Source: an uncultured Oscillospiraceae bacterium
GTDB lineage: Bacteria > Bacillota > Clostridia > Oscillospirales > Ruminococcaceae
Direction: 5' to 3'
Length of the DNA stretch: 16,741 nucleotides
NCBI GenBank assembly: GCA_902490585.1
Contig: CABUEI010000043.1
Span: forward strand, 1-16,741
Part shown: positions 7,261 to 14,010 of the stretch, piece by piece
Layout: every line of letters starts with the position of its first letter
Numbering within the stretch: the first letter of the stretch is position 1
Program-made: the position numbers and the translations under genes
Notes under the pieces: model-generated
The model's input: the letters and a program-made list of their open reading frames with translations, nothing else
Databases searched by the model: none
What the model was told of the DNA's origin: nothing

Positions 7261-8292
7261 CTATAACGGTTTTTCAGGTGCTCCGACAACTTTCTGAGGT
7301 ATCGTAAATGAGAACGAACTACCCTTTCCATACTCACTTTCAACTTTGATTTTACAATTCATTTCATCGATAAAATATTTGCTTATTGCAAGACCGATAC
7401 CTGTTCCCTCTTTACTGTGATTTTTTTCCTCATCGACACGGGAGTACATTTCAAAAATTTTATCAATATCTTCCATGTGTATTCCTATGCCGGTGTCTTT
7501 TACAGTATATGTAAGATTTACATATCCGTCCTGTTCTTCACCGAAACCGAGTGTTATATCAATTTTTCCGCTGTCAGTGTATTTTATAGCGTTTGACGCA
7601 AAATTGAACATTATCTGTTTAATTCTTACGGCATCGCCCTCAAGGTATGGCGGAATTTTCTCATCTATATGATAATATATCGGGATATTTTTATCGGCGT
7701 TACGGGCGTTGATTATTACCGTGATTTCTTCTATCAAAGAGTCGGTTGAATAGGGTTCGTTTATCATATTGAGCTTTCCTGCTTCGATTTTTGACATATC
7801 GAGGATATCGTTGATAATTTCGAGCAGACCTGTTGAAGAAGTTTTGATAACGGAAAGGCACTTTTTCGTTTCCTCATCAAGATTCTTTCCGTCACGAAGA
7901 GCGTCGTCAGCCATACCCAGAATAGCGTTCATAGGGGTACGGATTTCGTGCGACATATTTGAAAGAAAGCGGCTTTTCATTTTATTCTGTTCTTCGGCGC
8001 TGTTACGTTCTTCCATAAGCTTACGGGCACGTTTTACAAGGTAGATCAGAATCATTCCGACAACGACAAATTCGATGGTGAAGCCGAGGAGATAGGCTAT
8101 GAACAATTCAAGGTGGGATTTTCCGAGGTAGATCACCTCATAGTCTGTTGCGGTGCTGAAATAGACGGACACTGCCATTGAAATATAAGCAACCACGCTC
8201 ATAATCACGGTAAAATCCGGGTCGAAATAAAGGCAACTGAAAATCGGAACAAGAGCGTAGGTTATATATTCCGATATGGTTACTTGTACCAA
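7261..8292 (-). CDS. histidine kinase fragment (membrane, HisKA, HATPase)
   Basis: The longest intact piece of the broken hybrid kinase. It carries the last membrane helices (to about residue 86), a HisKA dimerisation domain with the phospho-acceptor His 115 in FLSNMSHEIRTPMN, and an HATPase domain with N-box (FNFASNAIKY), G1 (DTGIGI) and G2 (GTGIGLAIS) boxes. The TTG that opens this frame at 8292 has no ribosome site and lies inside shifted sequence, so it is not a natural start. It ends at TAG where a hybrid kinase would continue into its receiver. The signal sensed is unknown. Confidence 0.7.
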   Translation of the reverse strand: MVQVTISEYITYALVPIFSCLYFDPDFTVIMSVVAYISMAVSVYFSTATDYEVIYLGKSHLELFIAYLLGFTIEFVVVGMILIYLVKRARKLMEERNSAEEQNKMKSRFLSNMSHEIRTPMNAILGMADDALRDGKNLDEETKKCLSVIKTSSTGLLEIINDILDMSKIEAGKLNMINEPYSTDSLIEEITVIINARNADKNIPIYYHIDEKIPPYLEGDAVRIKQIMFNFASNAIKYTDSGKIDITLGFGEEQDGYVNLTYTVKDTGIGIHMEDIDKIFEMYSRVDEEKNHSKEGTGIGLAISKYFIDEMNCKIKVESEYGKGSSFSFTIPQKVVGAPEKPL

Positions 8293-8610
8293 GTATTCCT
8301 ATAAACACGGATAGAACGATCAACATATAATAACGCATTACATTCGGCGAGAGAATACGGATAAGAAAAGTTGGGCTGATACATACAATAAGACCCGCTA
8401 TAAGAACTATTCCGTTATAAACGAACCGAATTCAAACACTCCGAAGAGTGACAGAACTGCCATGATTATTACAAGTCCAAAGCAAGCAAGAAACATTTTT
8501 GATATTACAGAATTTATTCTCTGTGTATTTTTTTCAAACACTTTATTTCCTCCGATCCTTTTATCAGCGATTTTTCAATTTCTTTGAGGAACGCACATTT
8601 TCTATTATAT

Positions 8611-8639
8611 AGTATAGCACTTTGTTACGGGAGTTGCAA
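8611..8639 (-). promoter_or_regulatory. promoter of the hybrid kinase
   Basis: Minus strand: TTGCAA (8634-8639), a 17-base spacer, TATACT (8611-8616), about 70 bases ahead of the GTG at 8541. Confidence 0.6.
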
Positions 8640-8780
8640 TACTGAAATTGTAAAGAGAAATGCGGTCGGGGAAAGAATTTTAATTGATTATGCACAGGGA
8701 GTTAAGGATGTTGTTGTGTGACGAGGGATAGAGTTTATTTGTAATGAATATTGAATGATGAACAATGAATAATTGTGTGA

Positions 8781-8923
8781 GCCTTTACGGTCGTTTGTGG
8801 TCGCTGCGTCCGTGCATTGTCAGCCATTTTTTGTCACTGCATCGTGCAGTGACTTGGTATGGCTGACTATATGCATCCGTGCATAACGACTTTGTGCGAC
8901 CGTTGCAAGCATCCGTGCTTTGC
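8781..8923 (-). repeat. hairpin element, copy 1 (MITE-like)
   Basis: A strongly folded segment. GTCACTGCA (8833-8841) pairs with TGCAGTGAC (8845-8853) around a TCG loop, GTCAGCCA (8819-8826) with TGGCTGAC (8860-8867), TGCAT (8813-8817) with ATGCA (8871-8875), and ACGGTCG (8787-8793) with CGACCGT (8897-8903). Its reverse complement starts GCAAAGCACGGATGCTT and matches copy 2 at 9024 in 16 of the first 17 bases; GCACAAAGT and GGATGC blocks are shared further in. Non-coding; no transposase nearby. Confidence 0.6.
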
Positions 8924-8956
8924 CGTTGGCGGTTATTTAAATTGGGGTGGTGTGGG

Positions 8957-9025
8957 GCGAGGGATAGTGTCGCTTTTACGAGGGTTTTCATAGCGGAATT
9001 GTTTGTAGCAACGGGAGGAGCGAGC
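8957..9025 (+). repeat. dispersed repeat R, copy 1, left part
   Basis: 69 bases from GCGAGGGATAG to GGAGCGAGC match 9518-9586 without a gap at 51 of 69 positions. Its continuation (CCCTACGAAAAGAC) is displaced to 9173, with hairpin element copy 2 in between. Confidence 0.6.
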
Positions 9026-9170
9026 AAAGCAAGGATGCTTTAAGCTTGTGTGCACAAAGTTTTAAGCATGGATGCTTACCAGTGGTCGAACAGAGTCGGT
9101 GCAGGACGCACCAACCGCAACCGACCACAATTGCAATGGATGCGAAACCATACAAGCACACACAGACACT
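9024..9170 (+). repeat. hairpin element, copy 2 (MITE-like), inside repeat R
   Basis: The inverted relative of 8781-8923. It contains small hairpins (AAGCA/TGCTT, GGTGC/GCACC) enclosed by GTGGTCG and CGACCAC, with GGATGC units at the start, middle and end. It sits between the two halves of repeat R copy 1, as if inserted there. The right boundary is approximate. Confidence 0.55.
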
Positions 9171-9172
9171 CA

Positions 9173-9253
9173 CCCTACGAAAAGACGGAGATAAAGGCAG
9201 ACGAGCAAGCACTCAGAGGTAACTCTATGGAAAGACAGGTATAAAGCAAAAAA
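9173..9253 (+). repeat. dispersed repeat R, copy 1, right part
   Basis: CCCTACGAAAAGAC (9173-9186) is identical to 9592-9605 of copy 2. A 23-base stretch at 9231-9253 (AAAGACAGGTATAAAGC and six A's) is identical to 9600-9622. The two motifs adjoin in copy 2 but are about 45 bases apart here, pointing to a small internal duplication. Confidence 0.6.
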
Positions 9254-9391
9254 CACATAACGTCACTCTGCAAAAAGCAATGGAATTGTTAGAACTACAA
9301 CGGAAATGAACATAGCGAGGTTGGGAGGAATGTAAGGGCAAGGATAGTAGGATAAACTAAGTGACAGTGCTAAGGGAATACAATCCCCTCA

Positions 9392-9477
9392 GTCACGGCA
9401 CGGGTATGTTTGAAAAATGTAAATGATAGTTGGGTTGAACAGTTTGGTGAAAGTGAAAAACTTTTAGTAGCCGTGAC
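9392..9477. repeat. 86-base segment bounded by 8-base inverted repeats
   Basis: GTCACGGC (9392-9399) and GCCGTGAC (9470-9477) are perfect inverted repeats around 70 bases of AT-rich sequence. CCCCT stretches lie outside each arm. It resembles a palindromic repeat whose loop has been expanded. Confidence 0.45.
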
Positions 9478-9517
9478 AGCTCCCCTTTTTCGAGGGGCGC
9501 CGAGAAAGCGGTGCTGA

Positions 9518-9640
9518 GCGAGGGAGAGTGGTGCTTTGGCAAGGGTTGTTGGAGCGGTGATGTTAGGTGCAACGAGAGGAGCAAGCTCCTCCCCTACGAA
9601 AAGACAGGTATAAAGCAAAAAAGCAGAACGTCATTGCAGC
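9518..9640 (+). repeat. dispersed repeat R, copy 2, uninterrupted
   Basis: Matches copy 1 in both halves: 9518-9586 to 8957-9025, and 9592-9622 to 9173-9186 plus 9231-9253. Only five bases separate the halves here, showing the unsplit form. Confidence 0.6.
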
Positions 9641-9795
9641 ACTTATTGCAGAAAGTATCCACGAAAGATACAGCAGTATCTTCCGCTTACCTGCATAAGC
9701 CAGCAGTCGTGAAAGGTTTGATTGCTTTTTCAAGATTGATCCCTCCGGAAAATAAAATTATGTTAGGTTGAACTAACTTTTTTTATCGTAATTAA

Positions 9796-9823
9796 ACGCA
9801 TAAAAAACAAAGCTCTTATGCGT
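9796..9823 (-). terminator. possible weak terminator after the TetR gene
   Basis: An ACGCATAA / TTATGCGT inverted repeat (9796-9803 with 9816-9823), 13 bases past the TetR stop. The stem is AT-rich and the following T-run is poor, so it may be only a transcript-end hairpin. Confidence 0.35.
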
Positions 9824-9836
9824 ATTACTTATTGAA

Positions 9837-10457
9837 TTATGACTGACCCATTATCTTCATCCAACCCACAGTGTAGAAATCACGCATTTCTTTAAGATAG
9901 ATTTCAGCCTCATCGAACGGCATATCGTGTATTACCAGTTCAAAGAAAGTGTTGAACATTCCTGTTGCGATAATGTGCTCAAGGTGGAGGTCGATGCTCT
10001 TCATCTCATAACCTGCTTTTTCGGCGGTCTGAAGATAAGCATGGGTTGCCTGCACCTCTATAGCCGCCATTTTATCTACCATGCCAGCGTATTTTGTACC
10101 GTCACTGCGTGTAAGGATAAGACGCATTTCATCAAGGTGGGCATAGCAATATACGAGGATATCGTGCAGGCAGTCGCCGGACTGCTTTCCGACGCTGTTA
10201 TACTGGACATCAGCCGGCAGATCCTGAAACTCGGTCTGGTTTTTTATGTACCTGTTCATGACGGTTTCGTAATGGGGTTTTACGATTGCGTCAAACAAGC
10301 CTGCTTTATCGCCGAAACGGACGTAGATCGAATTTGTGCTTGTGTCGGCGTTCTTTGCTATAGTACGCAAAGAAGCATCGTTGAAGCCTTTTTCAAGGAA
10401 CTCTGCTTTTGCGCACTCTATAAGTTTATCGTACACGCCTTCTATCTGTTTTGCCAT
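9837..10457 (-). CDS. TetR/AcrR family transcriptional regulator
   Basis: A 206-residue repressor of the usual TetR length. The N-terminal DNA-binding domain has the family layout: helix 1, then helix-turn-helix at about residues 28-58 (ASLRTIAKNADTSTNSIYVRFGDKAGLFDAIV). It is followed by a helical ligand-binding and dimerisation domain. I place the start at the ATG at 10457, preceded by GGCGGTGA, because the 22 extra codons from 10523 run through the operator palindrome. A consensus promoter and a perfect 28-base palindrome lie directly upstream, indicating self-repression. It stands alone and divergent from rpmH with no transporter beside it, so its regulated target and ligand are unknown. 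Confidence 0.9.
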   Translation of the reverse strand: MAKQIEGVYDKLIECAKAEFLEKGFNDASLRTIAKNADTSTNSIYVRFGDKAGLFDAIVKPHYETVMNRYIKNQTEFQDLPADVQYNSVGKQSGDCLHDILVYCYAHLDEMRLILTRSDGTKYAGMVDKMAAIEVQATHAYLQTAEKAGYEMKSIDLHLEHIIATGMFNTFFELVIHDMPFDEAEIYLKEMRDFYTVGWMKIMGQS

Positions 10458-10483
10458 AACTTCACCGCCTTTTATATGATATT

Positions 10484-10511
10484 CATAACAGCGTTTCATA
10501 ACGCTGTTATG
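10484..10511. promoter_or_regulatory. 28-base palindromic operator of the TetR gene
   Basis: CATAACAGCGTT (10484-10495), spacer TCAT, AACGCTGTTATG (10500-10511): two perfect 12-base arms. It begins right after the -10 box and covers the probable transcription start. Confidence 0.8.
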
Positions 10512-10540
10512 ATTGTAGCACAATGAGATGAGGTTGTCAA
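10512..10540 (-). promoter_or_regulatory. sigma-A promoter of the TetR gene
   Basis: Minus strand: TTGACA (10535-10540), a 17-base spacer, TACAAT (10512-10517), immediately followed by the palindromic operator. Confidence 0.85.
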
Positions 10541-10673
10541 TAACTAACCGGGAATTTTTTTATTTTTTGGGGTGACAGTGTGGGGAATTTATATGGGGTT
10601 TATACTGAGGGGTATAATAATATAGTATTATGCGTCTTTGCAGACGATAAAACGGACAATTTTGAAAAATGTC

Positions 10674-10702
10674 TTGACATCGGCTCTCAGTTAAGGTATA
10701 AT
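10674..10702 (+). promoter_or_regulatory. sigma-A promoter of the rpmH operon
   Basis: TTGACA (10674-10679), a 17-base spacer, TATAAT (10697-10702): a full consensus match 65 bases ahead of rpmH. A small hairpin CGTCT-TTGC-AGACG lies upstream at 10633-10646. Confidence 0.9.
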
Positions 10703-10767
10703 ATTTAATTGCATAGGCGCAAGACAGGCACACATCGGTGCCGAGTAATAACAGGAGGAAGAAAGAA

Positions 10768-10902
10768 ATGAAAAGAACATACCAGCCTAAGAAGCTCCAG
10801 AGACAGAAAGAACACGGATTCAGAAAAAGAATGTCTACAAGAAACGGACGTAAGGTTCTTGCAAGAAGACGTGCAAAGGGCAGAAAGCATTTAAGCTACT
10901 AA
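10768..10902 (+). CDS. rpmH: ribosomal protein L34
   Basis: A 44-residue, very basic protein of the large ribosomal subunit. It begins MKRTYQPKKLQRQKEHGFRK and ends in an Arg/Lys-rich tail, as in all bacterial L34. The length is exact for the family. AGGAGG (10753-10758) lies 9 bases ahead of the ATG. It is the first gene of the rpmH-rnpA-yidD-yidC-jag cluster and directly follows a consensus promoter. Confidence 0.98.
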   Translation: MKRTYQPKKLQRQKEHGFRKRMSTRNGRKVLARRRAKGRKHLSY

Positions 10903-10910
10903 TTCTGTCA

Positions 10911-11300
10911 ATGAATGAGTATGCAAAGAAATACGTCTGCATAAAGAAGGACAGGGAGTTCAAATTTCTGTTCAGAAAAGGTGACAGTATTGTTACCGAC
11001 GCATTCGTATGCTACGCAAGGGAAAGCAAAAGGCGGGTAAACCGCATAGGAATCGTTACAGGCAAGAAGGTGGGCAACGCCGTAAAGCGCAGTCGTGCCA
11101 GAAGAGTCATAAGAGAAGCGTTCCGCCTTATTGACCCCCTGCTCCGTGAAAAGACACAAAAAAGATACGACTTTATTTTCGTTGCAAGAGCAAAAACTCC
11201 TGCGATGAAATCGACTAAGGTATATCAGCAGATGGAAAAACAGCTGTTGAAGAGATATGCCGCACCGGAGAATAATACCCCGGAAACAATACAAAAATAA
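10911..11300 (+). CDS. rnpA: ribonuclease P protein component
   Basis: The 129-residue protein subunit of RNase P, which binds the catalytic RNA and helps it cut the 5' leader from pre-tRNAs. The signature basic RNR region is at residues about 53-72 (KVGNAVKRSRARRVIREAFR). An N-terminal RxFxxLFRKG-type segment and a DFIFVARAKTP strand fit the fold. The length is normal. It starts 8 bases after the rpmH stop and has no clear ribosome site, so translation probably depends on coupling to rpmH. It ends one base before the yidD start. Confidence 0.96.
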   Translation: MNEYAKKYVCIKKDREFKFLFRKGDSIVTDAFVCYARESKRRVNRIGIVTGKKVGNAVKRSRARRVIREAFRLIDPLLREKTQKRYDFIFVARAKTPAMKSTKVYQQMEKQLLKRYAAPENNTPETIQK

Positions 11301-11301
11301 A

Positions 11302-11544
11302 ATGAAATATGTACTTTTATTTTTCGTAAAGATATACAGAATGACTTTGTCAAAATGGCTGCCTCGTTGTTGCCGCTTTACTCCGAGCTGTTCGGAATAT
11401 GCGATGATCGCACTCCGCAGGTTCGGTGCGGTAAAGGGCAGCTATTTGGCTATACGGAGAATTATCAGATGCAACCCTTTTTCCGAGGGCGGCTATGACT
11501 ATGTACCCGAACAATTTTATTTTTTCAAAAGGACTAAGCCGTAA
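11302..11544 (+). CDS. yidD: membrane protein insertion efficiency factor
   Basis: An 80-residue member of the YidD family, a small amphipathic membrane-associated protein thought to help YidC-dependent insertion. The signature is complete: CRFTPSCSEYA (24-34), then GAVKGSYLAIRRIIRCNPF and GGYDYVPE, keeping the invariant Cys residues. I chose the ATG at 11302, giving MKYVLLFFVKIYR with the usual hydrophobic start, over 11257, which would overlap rnpA and add an untypical leader. It follows the rnpA stop by one base, with no strong ribosome site, so coupling is likely. Confidence 0.94.
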   Translation: MKYVLLFFVKIYRMTLSKWLPRCCRFTPSCSEYAMIALRRFGAVKGSYLAIRRIIRCNPFSEGGYDYVPEQFYFFKRTKP

Positions 11545-11565
11545 TATCGGCACTACTAACGGAGG

Positions 11566-12945
11566 GTGATTTCCATAGATTTCTTATACACCATAATCGG
11601 TACGCCTCTCGGCTACATTATGTGGCCTATTTATCTTCTTTTACAGAATTTCGGTTGGGCAATACTGATATTCACTATTATAGTCAAGTTAGCGATGCTG
11701 CCTCTTCAGATAAAGCAGCAGAAGAATATGGCGTTTTCACAGCTGTTCGCTCCCAAGGTAAAGGAAATACAGCAGAAATACCGTAACAACCGTGAAAAAC
11801 AGGCAGAAGAGATGCAGAAGCTTCAGGCACAGGGTTATAACCCGGCAGGCGGCTGCGGACCTCTCGTTCTGACTATGGTAATACTGTTCGGTGTCATCGA
11901 CGTTGTTTATAAGCCCATGACACACATGGAGCATTTAAGCTCGACGGATATTTCAAGCACTATAACAGTAGCTCAGGAAACAGAGTATGCAAAGATATTC
12001 CTTAATGAATACAACAAGCAGGACGCTGAACTTATATTAAAGTACAAGAACGGCGATACCGACGCTATGTTCATCTCGGAATCCAACAACAGCGCTCAGC
12101 TGACACATGAATTCAAGGACGACGAGAACTACAAGAACAATTACTCTGACAAAGACCCCGAAAAAATCAGCAAGAGCGACAGAGAGACATACGGCTCATT
12201 CACAACAGAGCAGTATGCCGATATAACAGGTGATAAGTCAAGACTTACAGCTGAAACAAAGAACAGACTTGCGGCAGTTGCAGGCAAGTACAAGGGTATG
12301 CAGAAGGAACTGCTTGCTCTTCAGGTTTATGAGCAGTATCCCGATACATTCAAGGAAAGCTCGATGCTCTCCGATGATGTAAAGGACAGACTTGATTCTC
12401 TGTCACACAACATGATGTTCTGCGGACTGAACTTCGGTTCTACACCGAAGCTTGCATTTGAGCCGCTGATTATCATACCGATATTCGCATTCATTCTTTC
12501 TCTTGCACAGACACTGATCTCTCAGTACTACAACAAGAAGAACAATCCCGAAATGGCTAACGCAGGCGGTGCGGGCATGAAGGTTATGCTTTATATCATG
12601 CCTTTATTCTCACTGTGGATCTCATTCAGCGTTCCCGCAGGCGTAGGTTTCTACTGGGGTATCAACTATGCGCTCGGTATAGTACAGACTATAGTTCTTC
12701 AGAAGCTGTACAGCCCCGAAAAATTAAGGGCTGAGGCTGAACAGAAGATGAAGGAAAGAAAGCTCAAGGACAGACAGGTAACTACAACTGCTGTTGTAAC
12801 AGACGCAGACAGCGGTGAAGAAAAGACTGTAACAAAGACAGAGACACTTTCACAGAAGGAAATCAACAGACGTAAACTTGCGGCGGCAAGAAAGGCTGAC
12901 GCTGAAAAATACGGCGAAGAATACCACGAAGAAGACGACGATTGA
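11566..12945 (+). CDS. yidC: YidC/Oxa1/Alb3 membrane protein insertase
   Basis: Inserts membrane proteins alone or with Sec. Five membrane segments can be placed at about residues 18-46, 98-115, 298-318, 340-360 and 362-380. The basic C1 cytoplasmic loop (50-95) and a Lys/Arg-rich tail suited to ribosome contact are present. The groove residue that is often Arg is Lys here (K41, TIIVKLAMLPL). The outer loop between segments 2 and 3 is about 180 residues, far longer than in Bacillus YidC, making 459 residues in all. The legal start is GTG at 11566, but it overlaps its own ribosome site GGAGGG. The sequence suits ATA at 11575 (reading DFLYTIIGTPLG after it). It overlaps the jag leader. Confidence 0.94.
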   Translation: MISIDFLYTIIGTPLGYIMWPIYLLLQNFGWAILIFTIIVKLAMLPLQIKQQKNMAFSQLFAPKVKEIQQKYRNNREKQAEEMQKLQAQGYNPAGGCGPLVLTMVILFGVIDVVYKPMTHMEHLSSTDISSTITVAQETEYAKIFLNEYNKQDAELILKYKNGDTDAMFISESNNSAQLTHEFKDDENYKNNYSDKDPEKISKSDRETYGSFTTEQYADITGDKSRLTAETKNRLAAVAGKYKGMQKELLALQVYEQYPDTFKESSMLSDDVKDRLDSLSHNMMFCGLNFGSTPKLAFEPLIIIPIFAFILSLAQTLISQYYNKKNNPEMANAGGAGMKVMLYIMPLFSLWISFSVPAGVGFYWGINYALGIVQTIVLQKLYSPEKLRAEAEQKMKERKLKDRQVTTTAVVTDADSGEEKTVTKTETLSQKEINRRKLAAARKADAEKYGEEYHEEDDD

Positions 12946-12968
12946 GAATCGCCGGAAAGGACAGACTT

Positions 12969-13919
12969 ATGAAAAAGATATATACAGGTAAGTCGCTTGA
13001 CGAACTCAAGGCTCTTGCCATTTCGGAAATCAAGGAACTCGGCGTTGATGAAGCTGATATAAAGATAACGGTAGTTGAAGAACCCGTAAAGAAGCTTTTC
13101 GGTAAGAAGGGCGACTACAAGATCGAGGCTGAATATGAAACAGCCGCTGAAGAAACTCCTGTTGCTACAGTGACAGCTGAAACTTCTTCCGATGAAACAG
13201 CAGCTACAGATGCTCCTGTAGTAAAGGACGCAGATCACACCGAAAAGGTAGCTATGGCTGCGGCTTATCTTGAAAAGGTTCTTACCGCTCTCGGCGTTGA
13301 GGACTTCAAGGTAAACATAATCGAAAAAGAGGACATCACTGTTCTTGATATAGTAGGCGAAAAGCTCGGTATCGTCATCGGCAGAAGAGGCGAAACACTC
13401 GACTCTTTACAGTACCTTGCAATCCTTGCAAGCAACCGTCACGATGAGCCTTACTGTCGTATCACTGTTGACTGCAACGGCTACAGAGATAAGAGAGAGG
13501 AAACTCTCAAGTCACTTGCAGAGCGTACAGCAAACAAGGTACTCCGTCAGGGCAGACGTATCACTCTTGAACCTATGAATCCCTATGAGCGCCGTATCAT
13601 TCACAGCAAGGTAGCTGAGATCGAGGGCGTATACAGCAATTCTATCGGTGAAGAGCCTTACAGAAAGGTAGTTATCTCGGCTTCTCAGCCCCACAGAGAT
13701 AACAACAGAAGAAACGACCGCAGAGGCGGCGGAAGAAGAAACGGTAACGGCGGTAACCGTTCCTACAAGCAGAGCACAGGCTTCTCTACTTCTTTTGAAA
13801 GAGAATACAAGCGTTCACAGTCTGCTGTAGACAGCACAGCATCGGACGCAGGCGAATTCTCAAAGGAAGCTGTTGAAACTGAAAGAAATGCAACTCTTTA
13901 CGGCAAGATTGAACTGTAA
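12969..13919 (+). CDS. jag: Jag/KhpB RNA-binding protein (Jag_N, KH, R3H)
   Basis: A 316-residue RNA-binding protein, in other Firmicutes a partner of KhpA affecting cell division and elongation. Domains: Jag_N (1-56, starting MKKIYTGKSLDEL), an acidic Ala/Thr/Glu linker (57-90), a KH domain with the GRRG loop at 138-141 (GIVIGRRGETLDSLQYL), and R3H with NPYERRIIH (204-212) and SIGEEPYRKVVIS. A basic Arg/Gly/Asn tail after 240 (NRRNDRRGGGRRNGNGG) is unusual and probably adds RNA affinity. I use the ATG at 12969 with GGAAAGGA ahead, rather than the TTG at 12942 overlapping the yidC stop. It is the last gene of the operon, with no clear terminator behind it. Confidence 0.95.
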   Translation: MKKIYTGKSLDELKALAISEIKELGVDEADIKITVVEEPVKKLFGKKGDYKIEAEYETAAEETPVATVTAETSSDETAATDAPVVKDADHTEKVAMAAAYLEKVLTALGVEDFKVNIIEKEDITVLDIVGEKLGIVIGRRGETLDSLQYLAILASNRHDEPYCRITVDCNGYRDKREETLKSLAERTANKVLRQGRRITLEPMNPYERRIIHSKVAEIEGVYSNSIGEEPYRKVVISASQPHRDNNRRNDRRGGGRRNGNGGNRSYKQSTGFSTSFEREYKRSQSAVDSTASDAGEFSKEAVETERNATLYGKIEL

Positions 13920-13951
13920 GACTTGCAGAAAACGTTGAATTTTCAATAGAT

Positions 13952-14002
13952 TTTGTGCAAATTTGAATTATAACACAGACAAACTTTCAAAATTTGTGCA
14001 AA
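13952..14002. repeat. pair of 10-base direct repeats upstream of glnN
   Basis: TTTGTGCAAA occurs at 13952-13961 and 13993-14002, 41 bases apart, in AT-rich sequence just above the glnN promoter. The spacing is near four helical turns, so a regulator could bind both; no known operator is recognised. Confidence 0.35.
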
Positions 14003-14010
14003 ATGACCTA

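Larger units (their letters stand above)
6784..8541 (-). pseudogene. hybrid sensor histidine kinase, broken by two frameshifts and a stop
   Basis: The kinase (stop TAG at 7261-7263) and the receiver below it are in the same reading frame with only that TAG between them, so they form one hybrid kinase split by a nonsense codon. The N-terminus is also shifted. A GTG at 8541 with GGAGG 7 bases ahead opens MFEKNTQRINSVISK, in the kinase frame. After about 8421 the coding frame moves (a T-run TTT, probably TTTT before) and reads a membrane segment (YNGIVLIAGLIVCISP... to GTSNHIGIY). At TATATA (8263-8268) two missing bases return it to the first frame. Repaired, the protein has about 586 residues: several membrane segments, HisKA, HATPase and receiver domains. 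Confidence 0.8.
8642..9795. other. gene-free, repeat-rich region
   Basis: About 1.15 kb with no believable gene. Open frames here are short, lack ribosome sites and overlap hairpins. It starts with AT-rich runs of AATGAAT-like units (about 8738-8775). Two hairpin elements, two copies of a second repeat and an 86-base inverted-repeat-bounded segment follow, listed separately. Confidence 0.75.

Noticed and set aside
8785..9027. Short open frames in the repeat region
   Set aside because: They run through hairpin stems, have no ribosome sites and no protein-like pattern.
8781..9640. CRISPR array
   Set aside because: Repeats are few, diverged, of unequal spacing and in both orientations, with no cas genes.
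9511..9771. 86-codon plus-strand open frame in repeat R copy 2
   Set aside because: Repeat-derived; the matching region of copy 1 is not open in an equivalent way and there is no ribosome site.
10541..10673. Replication origin upstream of rpmH
   Set aside because: No TTATCCACA-like DnaA boxes and no dnaA gene seen; the region is accounted for by two divergent promoters.
11257..11301. Earlier start for yidD
   Set aside because: It overlaps rnpA and adds a basic leader not found in the family.
12942..12968. TTG start for jag overlapping the yidC stop
   Set aside because: The ATG at 12969 has a better ribosome site and gives the standard Jag N-terminus.
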